A DNA stretch of 64,000 nt. It comes from Pseudomonas linyingensis. Its GTDB lineage: Bacteria; Pseudomonadota; Gammaproteobacteria; Pseudomonadales; Pseudomonadaceae. Position 1 is the first letter of the stretch. Each line of letters opens with the position of its first letter. A model generated the notes under the pieces. It was not told where the DNA came from. It was given only the letters and a program-made list of their open reading frames with translations, and did not search any database. The position numbers and the translations under genes are program-made. Below, in pieces: positions 23,291 to 33,239 of the stretch. The stretch spans positions 1 through 64,000 of the forward strand of contig NZ_FNZE01000020.1 of assembly GCF_900109175.1 (NCBI RefSeq). Reading direction: 5' to 3'.

Positions 23291-25375
23291 TCAGTGACGG
23301 GCGATGGCCGTATTGAGGTTGAGGTAGTCCAGCAGGATGCGCCCCGACTCGGCGAGGAAGGCATCCTTTTCCGGCGGCAGTTTGTCCTCTTCTTCGCTGC
23401 TGGCCAGTTCCTCATCCTCGTCCTTGAGTTCCTTCAGCAAGGCTTCGCCCTTGGCGCTGCGGCGGGCATTCTCCAGGGCCAGTTGGCGGCTCTCGATGGT
23501 GCTCTGCTGGGCGCGGCGTTTCTCTTCGTTGAGGCTGACCACCGTCTCCTGCATCAGCTGCTGGCTCAGTTCGAGGCGCTGGCGGGTGAACAGGAAGTCC
23601 GGGTCCTGCGTCGTGCGGGTGGCGTGGCGGGCCTGCAGCTCGGCGAGGAACGGGCGGAACGGATTGGCTTCCTCGTCGATGGCCGGCGCGATGCGGTCCC
23701 ATGGCATGGCCGCCGGCAGAGCGCTTTCGCCGATTTCCTTGACGTCGACCGTGGATGGGTAGGGGATATCCGGCAGCACTCCCTGATGCTGAGTGCTCTG
23801 CCCGGAAACCCGGTAGAACTTGGCCAGGGTCAGCTTCAGTTCGCCATGGTTGAGCGGCTGGATGGTCTGCACCGTACCCTTGCCGAAGGTCTGGCCGCCG
23901 AGGATCAGTGCGCGGTGGTAGTCCTGCATGGCGCCGGCGAAGATTTCCGAGGCCGAGGCCGACAGGCGGTTGACCAGCACGGCCATCGGGCCGTTGTAGT
24001 GGGTGCCATTGTCCTCGTCGGTCAGCACGTCGACGCGGCCGTCGCTGTTGCGCACCAGCACGGTCGGCCCCTTGTCGATGAACAGGCCGGTCAGTTCGTT
24101 GGCCTCCTGCAGGGAGCCGCCGCCGTTGTTGCGCAGGTCGATGACCACGCCGTCGACCTTCTCCTGCTTGAGCTCGCCGAGCAGCTTGCGCACGTCGCGG
24201 GTGGTGCTCTTGTAGTCCGGGTCGCCGCTGCGATAGGCCTTGAAGTCCAGGTAGAAGGCGGGGATTTCGATCACGCCGAGCTTGTAGTCGCGGCCTTCGT
24301 GCTCGAGCTTGAGCACCGACTTCTTGGCGGCCTGTTCCTCCAGCTTGACGGCCTCGCGAGTGATGGTCACCACCTTGCTGCTCTGGTCGTTCGGTGCGTT
24401 GCTCGCCGGGATCACCTCCAGGCGTACTTGCGAACCCTTCGGCCCGCGGATCAGCTTGACCACCTCGTCCAGGCGCCAGCCGATCACGTCGACCATTTCC
24501 TTGTCATCCTGAGCGACGCCGACGATGCGGTCGGCCGGCTGCAGCTGCTTGCTCTTCTCCGCCGGTCCGGCGGGGACCAGGCGCACGACCTTGACGTGTT
24601 CGTTGTCGCTCTGCAGCACCGCGCCGATGCCTTCCAGCGACAGGCTCATGTTGATGTCGAAGTTTTCCGCGTTTTCCGGCGACAGGTAGTTGGTGTGCGG
24701 GTCGTAGGTCTGCGCGAAGGCGTTGATGTAGGCCTGGAAAATGTCCTCGCTGCGGGTCTGCGCCAGACGCTTGAGCTGGTTCTTGTAGCGCTTGGTCAGC
24801 AGCTCCTCGATCGCCTTGGGTTCCTTGCCGGCGATCTTCAGGCGCAGCACCTCGTCCTTGACCCGCTTGCGCCACAGCTCGTCGAGTGCCTTGCTGTCCG
24901 CGGCCCACGGCGCCTTCTCGCGGTCGATCTCGAGGCTTTCGTCGGCGCTGAAGTCGAACTGCTCTACGCCCTTGTCGAGCAGGGCGAGGGCGAACTGCAG
25001 GCGTTCCTGCATGCGTTCGAGCTGGCGCTTGTAGATGACGAAGCCGGGCTGCAGCTCGCCGCTCTTCAGGTAGTCGTCGAAGCGATGGCGCCAGGCCTCG
25101 AAGTCGGCAATGTCGCCGGCGGTGAAGTAGCTGCGCGCCGGGTCGAGACTCTTCAGGTAGTCGTCGAACATCTGCGACGAGCGGGCGTCGTCCAGTGGCG
25201 GCTTGTTGTAATGATGACGCTTGAGCAGCTCGACCACGTTGAGACTGGCGATGGTCTGATCGCGGTCGGGCTGCAGGCCGTCCCAGGGGTTGCTGAGCGT
25301 GGCCAGAGCCGACAGCGGCAGGGCGCTGGTGGCCAGGGCGATGGCTAGGGCAGTGCAGGACAGAGTGCGTTTCAT
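23291..25375 (-). CDS. prc: Tail-specific periplasmic protease (Prc / AlgO)
   Basis: A 694-residue periplasmic endopeptidase that cuts proteins at non-polar C-termini. In Pseudomonas it can degrade truncated MucA and so affects alginate. It has a signal peptide (residues 1-25), an N-terminal helical domain, and a PDZ domain (SLEGIGAVLQSDNEHVKVVRL...GPAEKSKQLQPADRI). The S41 catalytic core has VVIDLRNNGGGSLQEA, the nucleophile Ser in NRLSASASEIFAG and the general base Lys in GQTFGKGTVQ. A charged C-terminal domain follows. It is divergent from a quinone reductase gene across 184 bp. Confidence 0.96.
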   Translation of the reverse strand: MKRTLSCTALAIALATSALPLSALATLSNPWDGLQPDRDQTIASLNVVELLKRHHYNKPPLDDARSSQMFDDYLKSLDPARSYFTAGDIADFEAWRHRFDDYLKSGELQPGFVIYKRQLERMQERLQFALALLDKGVEQFDFSADESLEIDREKAPWAADSKALDELWRKRVKDEVLRLKIAGKEPKAIEELLTKRYKNQLKRLAQTRSEDIFQAYINAFAQTYDPHTNYLSPENAENFDINMSLSLEGIGAVLQSDNEHVKVVRLVPAGPAEKSKQLQPADRIVGVAQDDKEMVDVIGWRLDEVVKLIRGPKGSQVRLEVIPASNAPNDQSSKVVTITREAVKLEEQAAKKSVLKLEHEGRDYKLGVIEIPAFYLDFKAYRSGDPDYKSTTRDVRKLLGELKQEKVDGVVIDLRNNGGGSLQEANELTGLFIDKGPTVLVRNSDGRVDVLTDEDNGTHYNGPMAVLVNRLSASASEIFAGAMQDYHRALILGGQTFGKGTVQTIQPLNHGELKLTLAKFYRVSGQSTQHQGVLPDIPYPSTVDVKEIGESALPAAMPWDRIAPAIDEEANPFRPFLAELQARHATRTTQDPDFLFTRQRLELSQQLMQETVVSLNEEKRRAQQSTIESRQLALENARRSAKGEALLKELKDEDEELASSEEEDKLPPEKDAFLAESGRILLDYLNLNTAIARH

Positions 25376-25559
25376 GAGTTATATGCGTCGCAGAGTGTTA
25401 CGCCGTTAGGCAGCGTAAGTGGCACCTAGTTCCATGGTGCCATCATGAACGTGCGCCCGAAGGAGAGGAGGAGGCTGACGCGGGGGCAGTTTCCGGGTCA
25501 CAATCCGGGCAGATTCCGGCGGCCAAAGGGCGGCGGGCTTTCAACAATATGGAGGTAGC

Positions 25560-26522
25560 GTGAACGCATTGCAAGGTATCGACGGACAGCTGGAATGGAG
25601 CATGCAGCCGCGCCCGGTGTGCGATGTGGGGCAGATTCGCATTCGCGTGGCCGCAGCCGGTCTCAATCGCGCCGATCTGCTGCAGCGCAACGGCCTGTAT
25701 CCGCCGCCGCCGGGGGTGACCGAGGTGCTCGGCCTGGAGTGCGCCGGGGTGGTCAGCGAAGTGGGTGCCGGCAGCCGCTGGCGCGTCGGTGACCGCGTGT
25801 GTGCGCTGCTGGCCGGTGGCGGCATGGCCGAGGAGGTGGTGGTGGATGCGCGCCATGCCCTGCCGGTGCCCGAAGGCCTGAGCCTGCAGGAGGCGGCGGC
25901 GCTGCCGGAGGCCTACGCCACCGCCTGGCTCAACCTGTTCCAGCTGGCGCACCTGCAGCCGGGCGAGAAGGTGCTGCTGCACGCCGGCGCCAGCGGCGTC
26001 GGCTCCGCCGCCATCCAGCTGTGCAAGGCCTTCGGCAGTCCGTGCTGGGTGAGCGTCGGCTCCCACGAGCGGGTCGCCTATTGCGAGGCGCTGGGTGCCC
26101 AGGGCGGCGTGGTGCGCAGCGAGGATCTCGACGGGCTGCGCGATTACGCCCCCTTCGACGTGATCCTCGATCCGGTCGGGGCCAGTTACGCCGAGCTCAA
26201 CCTCAAGCTGCTGGGGCAGGGCGGGCGCTGGGTGATCATCGGCCTGATGGGCGGGCGCAAGGCGCAGCTGGATCTCGCCCAGCTGCTCGGCAAGCGCATC
26301 CAGATGATCGGTTCGACCCTGCGCAGTCGCGATGCCGATGCCAAGGCCCAGCTGATCGCCGAGCTGGAGCAGCAGGTCTGGCCGCTGTTCGCCGAAGGCC
26401 GCCTGAAGCCGCAGCTGGAGCGCAGCTACCCGATAGGCGCGGCCGAGGAGGCCTTCGCCGCGCTGGCCAGCAACGAGGTGCAGGGCAAGCTGGTGCTGGT
26501 GGTGGACGACAGCTTGAGCTGA
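25560..26522 (+). CDS. Zinc-independent quinone oxidoreductase (MDR family)
   Basis: A 320-residue NAD(P)H quinone oxidoreductase of the PIG3/QOR type in the medium-chain dehydrogenase/reductase superfamily. It has AGLNRADLLQRNGLYPPPPG (PIG3 signature) and LGLECAGVVSEVG. The nucleotide-binding loop is HAGASGVGSAAIQLCKAFG, and QMIGSTLRSRD is near the end. No zinc-binding Cys set is present. The start is GTG 25560, with an excellent GGAGGT site 4 bp upstream. A perfect palindromic terminator separates it from the convergent HAD gene. Confidence 0.92.
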   Translation: MNALQGIDGQLEWSMQPRPVCDVGQIRIRVAAAGLNRADLLQRNGLYPPPPGVTEVLGLECAGVVSEVGAGSRWRVGDRVCALLAGGGMAEEVVVDARHALPVPEGLSLQEAAALPEAYATAWLNLFQLAHLQPGEKVLLHAGASGVGSAAIQLCKAFGSPCWVSVGSHERVAYCEALGAQGGVVRSEDLDGLRDYAPFDVILDPVGASYAELNLKLLGQGGRWVIIGLMGGRKAQLDLAQLLGKRIQMIGSTLRSRDADAKAQLIAELEQQVWPLFAEGRLKPQLERSYPIGAAEEAFAALASNEVQGKLVLVVDDSLS

Positions 26523-26541
26523 GTGAGAGTGGCAGCAGTGG

Positions 26542-26575
26542 AACGACAAGGGGCGCCGCGGCGCCCCTTGTCGTT
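26542..26575. terminator. Bidirectional terminator between quinone reductase and HAD gene
   Basis: A perfect 34-bp palindrome with 17-bp arms beginning AACGACAAGGGGCGCCG. It lies between convergent genes and ends in TCGTT on each strand. Confidence 0.75.
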
Positions 26576-26581
26576 GGCGGC

Positions 26582-27235
26582 TCAGTGCCAGTCGAGGATC
26601 TCCCAGCCCTGCTGCGCGGCATGCGCGCGCAAGGCCGGATCCGGGTTGACCGCATGGGGATGCTCGACGTGGCAGAGCAGCGGCAGGTCGTTGCGCGAGT
26701 CGGAGTAGAAGTGCGCACCGACCAGCGTCTCGCCCTCGGCCTCCAGCCACTGCGCCAGGCGCTGGATCTTGCCTTCGCGGGCGGTGGGGATGCCGCTGAT
26801 GTGGCCGCTGTAGTGGCCGTGCTGCAACTCCAGATCGGTGCCCAGCACGTCCTCGATGCCCAGGCGCTCGGCGATGGCGCGGACCAGGAAGGATGGCGTG
26901 GCGGAGATGATCAGGATGCGCTCCCCGGCGGCGCGATGGCGGGCGACGCAGCGCATGGCGTCGCTGTGGATCAGCGGCTCGATGACCTCCTCGACGAACG
27001 GCCCGGCGATGTAGTCGACCTCAGCCGGAGTCCGCCCGACCAGCGGCTGCAGGCTGAAGGCGAAGTAGTCCTCCAGGCTGATCTGCAGCTCGGCGTACTG
27101 CGCCACCAGTTCCTGCTCGCGGGGGACGAAGGAGTCGCGGTCGAGCCAGCCGAGGTCGGCCAGGTGCGCGGTCCACAGGCTGGGGCTGTTGCCGTCGATC
27201 AGGGTGTCGTCGAGGTCGAAGATCGCCAGAGTCAA
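26582..27235 (-). CDS. HAD-superfamily (SerB-like) phosphatase
   Basis: A 217-residue HAD subfamily IB hydrolase. Motif I is FDLDDTLIDGNSP (nucleophile Asp and acid/base Asp), motif II is ILIISATPSF, a Lys is in REGKIQRLAQ, and motif III is FYSDSRNDLPLL. It resembles SerB-like phosphatases, but the substrate cannot be read from sequence. The start is TTG 27235 preceded by GAGGGAG at good distance. It begins 16 bp after the apeB stop on the same strand and is likely co-transcribed. Confidence 0.88.
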   Translation of the reverse strand: MTLAIFDLDDTLIDGNSPSLWTAHLADLGWLDRDSFVPREQELVAQYAELQISLEDYFAFSLQPLVGRTPAEVDYIAGPFVEEVIEPLIHSDAMRCVARHRAAGERILIISATPSFLVRAIAERLGIEDVLGTDLELQHGHYSGHISGIPTAREGKIQRLAQWLEAEGETLVGAHFYSDSRNDLPLLCHVEHPHAVNPDPALRAHAAQQGWEILDWH

Positions 27236-27251
27236 TTCGCGTGCTCCCTCA

Positions 27252-28541
27252 TCAGGCCAGTTCGGGGCTCTGATAGAAGGCGCTCAGCACCTTCACCAGA
27301 TGGACCAGGTCGTAGCTGCCGGCCAGCTCGCGGATCGAGTGCATGGCGAAGGTCGGCAGGCCGATGTCGATGGTGCGCACGCCGAGCCGGCTGGCGGTGA
27401 TCGGGCCGATGGTCGAGCCACAGCCGAGGTCGCTGCGGGTGACGAAGCACTGCACCGGCACGCCGTGCTCCTCGCACAAATGGCGGAAGAAGCCGGCGGT
27501 TTCGCTGTTGCTGGCGTAGCGCTGGTTGTTGTTGACCTTGATCACCGGGCCGCCGTTGAGGCTCGGACCGTGGTTGCCATCGTGCTTGTCGGCATAGTTG
27601 GGATGCACGCCGTGGGCGTTGTCGGCGGAGACCAGCAGGGAGCGTTGGATTGCGCGCACGTAGCTTTCCTCGTCGCCGAGCAGGCGGCGCAGCACCTGCT
27701 CCAGCAGCGGGCCGTCGGCGCCGCAGGCCGAGCAGGAGCCGATTTCCTCGTGGTCGGTGCACACCAGCACGCAGTTTTCCTCGTCGCCGGCGGCCAGCAG
27801 GGCCTTGAGGCCGGCATAGCAGGACAGCAGGTTGTCCAGTCGCGCACCAGTGATGAATTCCTGTTCCAGGCCGATGACTGCGGCGCTCTGGGTGTCGTAG
27901 AAACTCAGCTCGAAGTCGAGCACCGCGTCCACCTGGAGGCCGTGCTCGTGCTCCAGCTGCTTGGCGAGCAGGGCGCGGAAATCGCGCTGCTCGCCGGCTG
28001 CCAGTTGGGCGAGGATCGGCGGCAGTTCGGTCTGCTTGTTGATTTCCCAGCCCTGGTTGGCCTCACGGTTGAGGTGGATGGCCAGGTTGGGGATCACCGC
28101 GATGGGTGCCTTGAAGTCGATCAGGCGGCTGTGCAGCTTGCCGTCCTGTCTGAAGGTGACCCGTCCGGCCAGCGACAGGTCGCGGTCGAACCAGGGGGCG
28201 AGCAGGGCGCCGCCGTAGACTTCCACGCCCAGCTGCCAGAAGCCCTGGCGCGTCAGTTCCGGCTGCGGCTTGACGCGCAGGCAGGGACTGTCGGTGTGCG
28301 CACCGACGAGGCGCAGGCCACCCTCCAACGGGGTGCGGCGGCCGAGCTGGATGGCAATCAGCGAGGAGTCATTGCGGGTGACGTAGTAGCGTCCGCCGGC
28401 CTGCGCCTGCCACGGCTCGCGCTCGTCGAGGCGCTGGTAGCCGGCGATCTCGAGGAGACGGGCCAGGCTGGCGGTGGCATGGAAGGGCGAGGGTGAGGCC
28501 TTGAGGAAATCGATCAGGCCCTGGTTGAGTTCTTCGCGCAT
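27252..28541 (-). CDS. apeB: M18-family metallo-aminopeptidase
   Basis: A 429-residue M18 (aspartyl-type) zinc aminopeptidase, cytosolic, removing N-terminal residues from peptides. Zinc and catalytic residues are visible: [13 protein letters not shown] (His-x-Asp), [13 protein letters not shown] (Asp), [15 protein letters not shown] (Glu pair), [12 protein letters not shown] (Asp) and [13 protein letters not shown] (final His). ATG 28541 has GGAGTT upstream. The downstream HAD gene is 16 bp away. Confidence 0.95.
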   Translation of the reverse strand: MREELNQGLIDFLKASPSPFHATASLARLLEIAGYQRLDEREPWQAQAGGRYYVTRNDSSLIAIQLGRRTPLEGGLRLVGAHTDSPCLRVKPQPELTRQGFWQLGVEVYGGALLAPWFDRDLSLAGRVTFRQDGKLHSRLIDFKAPIAVIPNLAIHLNREANQGWEINKQTELPPILAQLAAGEQRDFRALLAKQLEHEHGLQVDAVLDFELSFYDTQSAAVIGLEQEFITGARLDNLLSCYAGLKALLAAGDEENCVLVCTDHEEIGSCSACGADGPLLEQVLRRLLGDEESYVRAIQRSLLVSADNAHGVHPNYADKHDGNHGPSLNGGPVIKVNNNQRYASNSETAGFFRHLCEEHGVPVQCFVTRSDLGCGSTIGPITASRLGVRTIDIGLPTFAMHSIRELAGSYDLVHLVKVLSAFYQSPELA

Positions 28542-28631
28542 GACAACTCCGGCGGCGGTGGTCCGCGGAGTTTACCGGAATATGGGCGGTTGCCGCGCAG
28601 GAGCAGATCGGTCTGCGCCTGCGCGGAGGGT

Positions 28632-29267
28632 TCAGAACGGCGCCGGGCTCTCGAAGCGCATGCGCTCGCCGCTCTGCGGGTGGGTCAGGCACAGCAGGCT
28701 GGCGTGCAGGCACAGACGCTCATGGGCGGCCAGCGCCTGCTCGTGGGCGTACAGGCGATCGCCGAGCAGCGGGTGGCCGATGGCCAGCATGTGCACGCGC
28801 AGCTGGTGCGAGCGGCCGGTGATCGGCGTCAGCTCGACCCGGCACCAGTCGCCGCAGCGCTCGACCACGCGCCAGAAGGTCAGCGCATGCTTGCCCAGCT
28901 CATGGTCGACGATGTGCCGCGGCTTGTTCGGCGGGTCGTAGCGCAGCGGCAGCTCGATGCGCCCGCTGTCGGTGGTCGGCTGGCCCCAGCACAGGGCGGT
29001 GTAGGCCTTTTCCGTCTCGCGATCATGGAACTGCCGCGACAGTTCGCGGTGGCTGTCGGCGTCGCGGGCCAGCACGATCAGCCCGGAGGTTTCCCAGTCC
29101 AGGCGGTGGACGATGCGCGCCTCCGGATAGCCATTGTCCTGCAGGCGGGTGACCAGGCAGTCGCGGTTGTCCTCGGCGCGACCGGGCACCGAGAGCAGCA
29201 GAGTCGGCTTGTTGATCACCAGCAGTGCGGCGTCCTGGTGAACGATTTCGATATTCGACAGCGGCAT
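28632..29267 (-). CDS. rluA: Dual-specificity pseudouridine synthase RluA
   Basis: It makes pseudouridine at U746 of 23S rRNA and U32 of several tRNAs. The 211-residue product has VINKPTLLLSVPGR, IVHRLDWETSGLIVLAR with the catalytic Asp, RFHDRETEKAY-type segments and PITGRSHQLRVHMLAIGHPLLGDRLY. It has no S4 domain, as expected for RluA. ATG 29267 (MPLSN) is preferred over ATG 29279, because GGGA in the longer frame then serves as ribosome site. It is downstream of minE, separated by a terminator. Confidence 0.93.
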   Translation of the reverse strand: MPLSNIEIVHQDAALLVINKPTLLLSVPGRAEDNRDCLVTRLQDNGYPEARIVHRLDWETSGLIVLARDADSHRELSRQFHDRETEKAYTALCWGQPTTDSGRIELPLRYDPPNKPRHIVDHELGKHALTFWRVVERCGDWCRVELTPITGRSHQLRVHMLAIGHPLLGDRLYAHEQALAAHERLCLHASLLCLTHPQSGERMRFESPAPF

Positions 29268-29284
29268 GGAAAATCCCATAAATG

Positions 29285-29309
29285 AAAACGGCGACCCGCA
29301 GGCCGCCGT
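29285..29309 (-). terminator. Terminator after minE
   Basis: On the minus strand ACGGCGGCC, loop TGCG, GGTCGCCGT (one G-U pair) is followed by TTTT. It is 20 bp past the minE stop and overlaps the rluA leader. Confidence 0.7.
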
Positions 29310-29328
29310 AGTACACGCCTCTATCCGA

Positions 29329-29583
29329 TCAGCGATCGGGCAGGGTGATGTTGAGCTCGAGGATCGAGCAGGTGCCCTGGTTTTCCAGAGCCACCTGGAC
29401 CTGGTCCTGGTCGATGGGCACGTACTTGCGGATCACCGCGATCAGTTCTTCCTGCAGCGCCGGCAGGTAGTCCGGCTGGCCGCGGCTGCCGCGCTCGTGG
29501 GCGACGATGATCTGCAGGCGCTCCTTGGCGATGGAGGCGGTATTGGTCTTCTTGCGGGCGAGGAGGAAGTCGAAGATGCTCAT
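29329..29583 (-). CDS. minE: Cell division topological specificity factor MinE
   Basis: An 84-residue MinE. The N-terminal membrane/MinD-binding part is [26 protein letters not shown] and the C-terminal dimerisation domain is [26 protein letters not shown]. It stimulates MinD ATPase and drives pole-to-pole Min oscillation. ATG 29583 overlaps the minD stop by 4 bp, giving tight coupling of the two products. Confidence 0.96.
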   Translation of the reverse strand: MSIFDFLLARKKTNTASIAKERLQIIVAHERGSRGQPDYLPALQEELIAVIRKYVPIDQDQVQVALENQGTCSILELNITLPDR

Positions 29584-30395
29584 TCGCGCCCCCCGAACAG
29601 ACGTTGCAACAGGCCCTTCTTCTGCACTTCAAGGAAGCGGTGCTTCACTTCCTTGCCGAGCAGGCGGTCGACGGCATCGCTGTAGGCCTGACCGGCGTCG
29701 CTCTGATCGTCGAGGATCACCGGCACGCCCTGGTTGGAGGCCTTGAGCACCGCCTGGGACTCGGGAATCACCCCGAGCAGGCCGATGGAGAGGATTTCCT
29801 CGACGTCGTCGACGCTGAGCATCTCGCCGCGGGCCACGCGCTCGGGGTTGTAGCGGGTCAGCAGCAGGTGTTCCTTGATCGGCTCCTCGCCCTTTTCTGC
29901 GCGCTGCGACTTGCTGGCGAGCAGGCCGAGGATGCGGTCGGAGTCGCGGACCGAGGACACTTCCGGGTTGGTCACGACGATGGCGATGTCGGCGAAGTAC
30001 ATCGCCAGGTGTGCGCCCGTCTCGATGCCGGCCGGGGAGTCGCAGATGATGTACTCGAAGTCCTTCTTCAGTTCCTCGATGACCCGCGCCACGCCCTCCT
30101 TGTTGAGGGCCTCCTTGTCGCGAGTTTGGCTGGCGGCGAGCACGTAGAGGTTGTCGAGGCGCTTGTCCTTGATCAGGGCCTGGCTCAGGGTCGCTTCGTT
30201 GTGGATGACGTTGATGAAGTCATACACCACGCGACGTTCGCAGCCCATGATCAGGTCGAGGTTACGCAGACCGACGTCGAAGTCGACGATCACGGTCTTG
30301 TGCCCGCGCAGGGCAAGGCCGGTGCCGATGGCGGCGCTGGAAGTCGTTTTGCCTACGCCACCCTTGCCGGAAGTTACAACGATAATTTGCGCCAA
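29580..30395 (-). CDS. minD: Septum-site-determining ATPase MinD
   Basis: A 271-residue deviant Walker-A ATPase ([16 protein letters not shown]) that recruits MinC to the membrane. [27 protein letters not shown] (switch region) and a C-terminal amphipathic membrane-targeting helix ([13 protein letters not shown]) are present. The start is TTG 30395, fixed by the conserved [12 protein letters not shown] start, so initiation is probably weaker than for minE. The gene is 54 bp after minC and overlaps minE. Confidence 0.96.
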   Translation of the reverse strand: MAQIIVVTSGKGGVGKTTSSAAIGTGLALRGHKTVIVDFDVGLRNLDLIMGCERRVVYDFINVIHNEATLSQALIKDKRLDNLYVLAASQTRDKEALNKEGVARVIEELKKDFEYIICDSPAGIETGAHLAMYFADIAIVVTNPEVSSVRDSDRILGLLASKSQRAEKGEEPIKEHLLLTRYNPERVARGEMLSVDDVEEILSIGLLGVIPESQAVLKASNQGVPVILDDQSDAGQAYSDAVDRLLGKEVKHRFLEVQKKGLLQRLFGGRE

Positions 30396-30449
30396 GGTGT
30401 TTACCCCAAATGAATGGTTTCAGATCCCTGAATTTGCCGGGAGTATCCG

Positions 30450-31199
30450 TTAAAGACGGGTGATGTTCAACACGTCTCCCGACAGGCTGACGTGCACTGG
30501 TTTGCCCCACTGCGGACTGCGGCGCAGGTCCTCGGCGACCTTGTAGCGGCCAGCGATGGAGAGTAGTTCAGCGGTCAGTTGCTGGCAGAAAATTCGCGCC
30601 TCGGCATTGCCGCTGGCACCGGCCAGAACGCGGCCACGCAGCGGGCCGTACACATGGATATTGCCGTCGGCGAGAAGTTCCGCCCCCGGGCTGACCGTCG
30701 ACAGCACCACCAGGTCGCCGCCGCGGGCGTAGATCTGCTGGCCGCCGCGCACCGGACGGGTAATGACCAGGGTCGGTTGCAGCGGCGGCTCTGCCGGTGC
30801 GGCCTCTTCGACCGGTTCCTCGGCCGGCTCTGGTGTCTGCGGCTCGGCTACCGGCCGTTCGCGGCCGCTGGCCGACGGCAGCAGCGGCAGACCCAGTTCG
30901 TCCGCGGCCTGGATGTCGCCGGGACGACTGGCGCGTGCGCCGAGGGCCAGCAGACCGTGGCGACGGCAGATATCCAGCAGGGCACCGAGATCCAGCTCGG
31001 CATCCGCGGCCGTCAGTTGCTCGAGACCGAGCAGTACGGGCGTGTCGTTGAAGAAGCTGGGCGCCTTGGCGACCTTGTCGGCCAGTTGCCGGTCCAGGCG
31101 CGCCAGGTCGTTGCGGGCGAGCTCCAGCACGGTGACGGCGAGCATGTTGCCCTTGAGCCGGAAGATGGGGTCTTGGTCGGTCAGATCTGCTTGATTCAT
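30450..31199 (-). CDS. minC: Septum-site-determining protein MinC
   Basis: A 249-residue FtsZ polymerisation inhibitor. The N-terminal domain (1-105) contains [21 protein letters not shown] Pro/Glu-rich linker (about 115-145) and a C-terminal beta-helix domain follow, with [37 protein letters not shown] and [16 protein letters not shown], which bind MinD. It is first in the minCDE operon and divergent from the acyltransferase gene. Confidence 0.95.
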   Translation of the reverse strand: MNQADLTDQDPIFRLKGNMLAVTVLELARNDLARLDRQLADKVAKAPSFFNDTPVLLGLEQLTAADAELDLGALLDICRRHGLLALGARASRPGDIQAADELGLPLLPSASGRERPVAEPQTPEPAEEPVEEAAPAEPPLQPTLVITRPVRGGQQIYARGGDLVVLSTVSPGAELLADGNIHVYGPLRGRVLAGASGNAEARIFCQQLTAELLSIAGRYKVAEDLRRSPQWGKPVHVSLSGDVLNITRL

Positions 31200-31330
31200 G
31201 GTGATTGCAGCCAGGGAGATGCCGGGACTTATAACGACATCACCTCGTGCCCGCAAGTTGCAGCCGCGGCTGATTCGCTGCGGCGTGACGAGGTAGAATG
31301 ATCCGCTCGTTCGCCTGACTGGATGTGCTG

Positions 31331-32254
31331 ATGGACCGTCCCCGCTTTCGTGCCGCTTTTCTTCATCCGCGCTACTGGCTGCTGTGGCTGGGCCTGGGGG
31401 TGCTGTGGCTGGTGGTGCAACTGCCCTATGCGCTGTTGCTGAAGCTGGGGCGCGTCCTGGGAGCGTTGATGCTGCTGGTGGCGAAATCGCGTCGACGGAT
31501 CGCCGCGCGCAATCTCGAGCTGTGCTTCCCCGAGCTGTCGGCGGCCGAGCGTGCCCGCCTGCTGCGCGAGAACTTCGCCTCCAACGGCATCGCCTTCTTC
31601 GAGATGGCAATGAGCTGGTGGTGGCCGTCGGCGCGACTGGCGCGGCTGGCGCACGTCGAGGGCCTCGAGCACCTGCAGGCGGCGCAGCAGGAGGGACAGG
31701 GGGTAATCCTGATGTCCCTGCACTTCACCACTCTGGAGATCGGTGCATCGCTGCTCGGCCAGTTGCACACCATCGACGGCATGTACCGCGAGCACAAGAA
31801 CCCGCTGTTCGACTATATCCAGCGCCACGGCCGCGAGCGGCACAATCTCGACGCCAGCGCCATCGAGCGCGACGACGTGCGCGGGATGCTCAAGGTGCTG
31901 CGCGCCGGGCGGGCGATCTGGTATGCGCCGGACCAGGATTACGGTCGCAAGCAGAGCATCTTCGTGCCGCTGTTCGGCGTGCCGGCCGCCACCGTCACCG
32001 CCACCAGCAAGTTTGCCCGCCTGGGCAAGGCGCGCGTGGTGCCCTTCACCCAGCAGCGCCTGGCCGACGGCTCCGGCTATCGGCTGACCATCCATCCGCC
32101 GCTGGCCGACTTCCCTGGTGACAGCGAGGAGTCCGATTGCCTGCGCATCAACCAATGGATCGAGCAGGCGGTGCGCCAGTGCCCAGAGCAGTACCTGTGG
32201 GCCCACCGGCGTTTCAAGACGCGCCCTGAGGGGGCGCCGAAGCTCTACGCCTGA
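31331..32254 (+). CDS. Lipid A biosynthesis lauroyl acyltransferase (LpxL/HtrB type)
   Basis: A 307-residue late acyltransferase adding a secondary acyl chain to lipid A at the inner membrane. One N-terminal hydrophobic helix ([20 protein letters not shown]) anchors it. The catalytic HxxxxE motif is in [12 protein letters not shown], followed by [33 protein letters not shown] and the C-terminal [12 protein letters not shown]. The frame also offers GTG 31325, but ATG 31331 is the simplest start. It could be either paralogue (HtrB1/LpxL or HtrB2) found in Pseudomonas. Confidence 0.92.
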   Translation: MDRPRFRAAFLHPRYWLLWLGLGVLWLVVQLPYALLLKLGRVLGALMLLVAKSRRRIAARNLELCFPELSAAERARLLRENFASNGIAFFEMAMSWWWPSARLARLAHVEGLEHLQAAQQEGQGVILMSLHFTTLEIGASLLGQLHTIDGMYREHKNPLFDYIQRHGRERHNLDASAIERDDVRGMLKVLRAGRAIWYAPDQDYGRKQSIFVPLFGVPAATVTATSKFARLGKARVVPFTQQRLADGSGYRLTIHPPLADFPGDSEESDCLRINQWIEQAVRQCPEQYLWAHRRFKTRPEGAPKLYA

Positions 32255-32276
32255 GAGGACATGGTCAGCACGGCGC

Positions 32277-33137
32277 TCACGCGAAGCGCCCGTTGCGAAA
32301 ATCGGCCAGCGCCTGCTCGATCTCCGTGCGGCTGTTCATCACGAACGGCCCGTGCTGGACGATCGGCTCATGCAGCGGGCGGCCGGCGATCAGCAGTGCC
32401 CGGCCGCCGCCAGGGCTGGTCAGGTGCAGGCTGTCGCCATCGCCGAGGCGCGCCAGCTGGCCGCTGGCAATGTTCTGGTCGCGCTGGCCGCGCACCATCA
32501 GCTCACCCTCGAACACGTAAAGCAGCACGGTGTGGCCGCGCGGCAGTTCGGGCATCACACAGGCGCCGGCAGGCAGGCGCAGATCGAACAGTTGTGGCTC
32601 GGTATGTGGGCGTTGCACGGCGCCGGCCTGTTCCTGCTCGCCTTCCTTGAAGCGCCCGGCGATCACCGCCACCTCGACACCCCGTACGGTGGTCAGGTGC
32701 GGAATCTCCTCCGCGGCGAAGTCGCGGTAGCCGGCCGGGCCCATCTTGTCCGCCGCCGGCAGGTTGAGCCAGAGCTGGAAGCCGAACAGGCGACCCTGCT
32801 CCTGCTCGGGCATCTCGCTGTGGACGATGCCGCGCGCCGCGGTCATCCACTGCACGCCGCCGGGCTTGAGCAGGCCGCGGTGGCCCAGATGGTCCTCGTG
32901 GCGCATGCGCCCCTCGAGCATGTAGGTCACCGTCTCGAAGCCACGGTGCGGATGCGACGGGAAGCCGCCGATGTAGTCGCGGGCATCGAAGGAGTCGAAG
33001 GCGTCCAGCATCAGGAACGGATCGAAGCGCTCCAGGCCGGGGCCGCCGATGATGCGGGTCAGGCGCACGCCGTCGCCATCCGAGGTGGCGCGGCCATTGT
33101 GCAGGTCGAGGACGTCGCGATAGTGGGGGTAGCTCAT
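32277..33137 (-). CDS. Pirin family protein
   Basis: A 286-residue bicupin of the pirin family. The N-terminal cupin has the metal-binding set HPHRGFETVTYMLEG with a later His/Glu (IVHSEMPEQE). The C-terminal cupin begins near LFDLRLPAGACV. Bacterial pirins include quercetin dioxygenases and regulators of metabolic enzymes, and the role here is not known. ATG 33137 has an AAGGAG site. It converges on the acyltransferase gene with a 22-bp gap. Confidence 0.92.
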   Translation of the reverse strand: MSYPHYRDVLDLHNGRATSDGDGVRLTRIIGGPGLERFDPFLMLDAFDSFDARDYIGGFPSHPHRGFETVTYMLEGRMRHEDHLGHRGLLKPGGVQWMTAARGIVHSEMPEQEQGRLFGFQLWLNLPAADKMGPAGYRDFAAEEIPHLTTVRGVEVAVIAGRFKEGEQEQAGAVQRPHTEPQLFDLRLPAGACVMPELPRGHTVLLYVFEGELMVRGQRDQNIASGQLARLGDGDSLHLTSPGGGRALLIAGRPLHEPIVQHGPFVMNSRTEIEQALADFRNGRFA

Positions 33138-33239
33138 GGCGCAGCTCCTTGGTGACTTCACGCCATGCTAGTTCAGTTGTCCGGATGGATGGTTGCGCAT
33201 TCCTTGTGCAAACCATCAAGCAAGTCGATAGGTCGTCGA

